DNA of 64,000 bases, taken from assembly GCA_050633205.1 (NCBI GenBank), contig JBOEGA010000026.1, positions 1 to 64,000 of the forward strand, written 5' to 3'. Each line of letters opens with the position of its first letter. Within the stretch, counting starts at the first letter, position 1. The DNA is from CBDHHC01 sp050633205 (GTDB lineage: Bacteria; Pseudomonadota; Alphaproteobacteria; Rhizobiales; CBDHHC01). Shown here piece by piece: positions 63,085 to 64,000 of this stretch. Position numbers and translations under genes: made by a program. The notes beneath the pieces are model-generated. The model saw only the letters and a list, made by a program, of their open reading frames with translations, had not been told where the DNA came from and did no database searches.

Positions 63085-63366
63085 TTATCTGACCCAGTTA
63101 GGAAATTCTTCAAACAGATGCTGACTTGACTGAAAGAATGGGGCTGCCAGAGCTGCGCCAAATGATATCATTATAAAAGCAATTACTGTGATCTTAACAG
63201 TTTGGGGAAGGGATTGATCCTGTATCTGTGTTACCGCCTGTATAATGGAAATCAGTAAGCCAAGAAGTGTTGCCACCAACAGAGGAGGACCTGCAAATAC
63301 TGCAACATTAAAGAGGATTGTATATAGCTGACTTATCAGTAATTCATTTTCCATCTTACCCTCCAT
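63085..63366 (-). CDS. sctS: T3SS export-apparatus protein SctS
   Basis: This 93-residue, two-helix membrane protein is of the YscS/FliQ family, with the conserved GPPLLVATLLGLLISIIQAVTQIQDQSLPQTVK split across both helices. It overlaps the end of sctR by 11 bases. An internal ATG four codons in may be the real start. Confidence 0.92.
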   Translation of the reverse strand: MEGKMENELLISQLYTILFNVAVFAGPPLLVATLLGLLISIIQAVTQIQDQSLPQTVKITVIAFIMISFGAALAAPFFQSSQHLFEEFPNWVR

Positions 63367-63997
63367 AAGTCAGGACAAGCCCCTGAACGAGTTTAGTCCA
63401 ACCGCCGATCATAATAAATAATAACAGTTTAAAGGGAACACCAATCAGACTGGGTGGAACCATCATCATACCCATTGCCATTAGTATGGCCGTTAGAATA
63501 ATATCAACAGCGACGAATGGCAGGTAGAGAAGGAAACCTATTTCAAAGGCCCTTGTCAGCTCAGTTATCATAAAAGAAGGAATGAGTATGATCAGGTCAT
63601 TTTTATCAGCTTTTAAAGAAGAACCCTTCCAAACCTCTTTTGTGACTGATTGAAAATATTCCTTGTGACCTTCGTCTGTATTTTTTTTAAGAAAAGTTTT
63701 AATTGGTTCACTACCCTCAGTCAGTAATTCCACCCATGCATTCAGCGTCTTAGGGGGAGCTGTTTTTGTTATTGCGATATCATATACTTCAGTAAAAACG
63801 GGTAGTGAGATATATATTGCCAGTACCAACGCAAAGGTATGCAGGATTGTATTCCCCGGAGCCTGTTGCATTCCAAGAGCGTTACGAATTACAAAAAATA
63901 CGATCGAGAGTTTTGTAAAGGCTGTCGTGGTCAGTACGGTTATTACAACAAGACCAGAAAGAAAGCCGATAATAACCAGGGATAAGTTATCAGCCAT
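63356..63997 (-). CDS. sctR: T3SS export-apparatus protein SctR
   Basis: This 213-residue protein of the YscR/FliP family forms the core of the export gate. Conserved parts are FTKLSIVFFVIRNALGMQQ, PSFMITELTRAFEIGFLLYL and PFVAVDIILTAILMAMGMMM, then PFKLLLF. It starts 3 bases before the window edge. The rest of the T3SS (sctN, sctV, sctC, sctQ and others) is expected beyond the window on this side. Confidence 0.94.
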   Translation of the reverse strand: MADNLSLVIIGFLSGLVVITVLTTTAFTKLSIVFFVIRNALGMQQAPGNTILHTFALVLAIYISLPVFTEVYDIAITKTAPPKTLNAWVELLTEGSEPIKTFLKKNTDEGHKEYFQSVTKEVWKGSSLKADKNDLIILIPSFMITELTRAFEIGFLLYLPFVAVDIILTAILMAMGMMMVPPSLIGVPFKLLLFIMIGGWTKLVQGLVLTYGG

Positions 63998-64000
63998 TTG

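Overview
The window looks like the chromosome of a host-associated, fairly AT-rich Gram-negative alphaproteobacterium. Supporting signs are two IalB-family periplasmic proteins, an Lrp regulator divergent from putA, a XylFHG/XylBA xylose operon with a ROK repressor, a form-II CoxSLM-type molybdenum hydroxylase, and type III secretion genes. The species cannot be named from the sequence. No rRNA, tRNA or CRISPR array was seen.

Layout. (1) 1-3330: the 3' end of an Rhs/YD-repeat polymorphic toxin with a candidate immunity gene, followed by a gene graveyard (a helically phased GTGA array, an orphan Rhs fragment, a broken tyrosine recombinase, an IS481-type transposase remnant). (2) 3331-14593, minus strand: a two-partner secretion locus read as tpsB, a miniature TpsA, ialB, then a 2560-residue TpsA with a Hint domain and C-terminal tip. 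(3) 15164-23994: xdhC, coxS-coxL-coxM, enoyl-CoA hydratase, CoA transferase, fumarylacetoacetase family and a TetR regulator, together a probable catabolic cluster of unknown substrate. (4) 24201-29716, minus strand: a complete dipeptide-type ABC importer. (5) 30001-40409: a second IalB protein and a giant Gly-rich type Va autotransporter of about 3116 residues. (6) 40588-50240: a xylose regulon in which two matching operator-like sites sit between the ROK repressor and xylF. (7) 50308-56300: a small exported protein, a ceramidase-family membrane protein, an Lrp regulator, a putA broken by one in-frame TGA, and a decayed TRAP DctP gene. (8) 56713-63997: a LamG-repeat protein convergent with type III secretion genes (TPR chaperone, unknown, sctD, sctU, sctT, sctS, sctR). 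The window ends just upstream of sctR.

The surface and secretion loci (Rhs, TPS, giant autotransporter, T3SS) point to intimate contact with a host or with competing cells. The xylose, proline, peptide and molybdenum-hydroxylase genes are nutrient uptake and breakdown. Pseudogenes at 2.5-3.2 kb and 53.7-56.2 kb suggest ongoing gene loss.

The least conventional signals are the SctU homologue without its NPTH autocleavage motif, the TACGTACGTA-type palindromes at the LamG gene and in front of sctD, the in-frame TGA in putA, the miniature TpsA, the repeated IalB-adhesin pairing, and the unassigned Mo-hydroxylase/CoA/FAH cluster.
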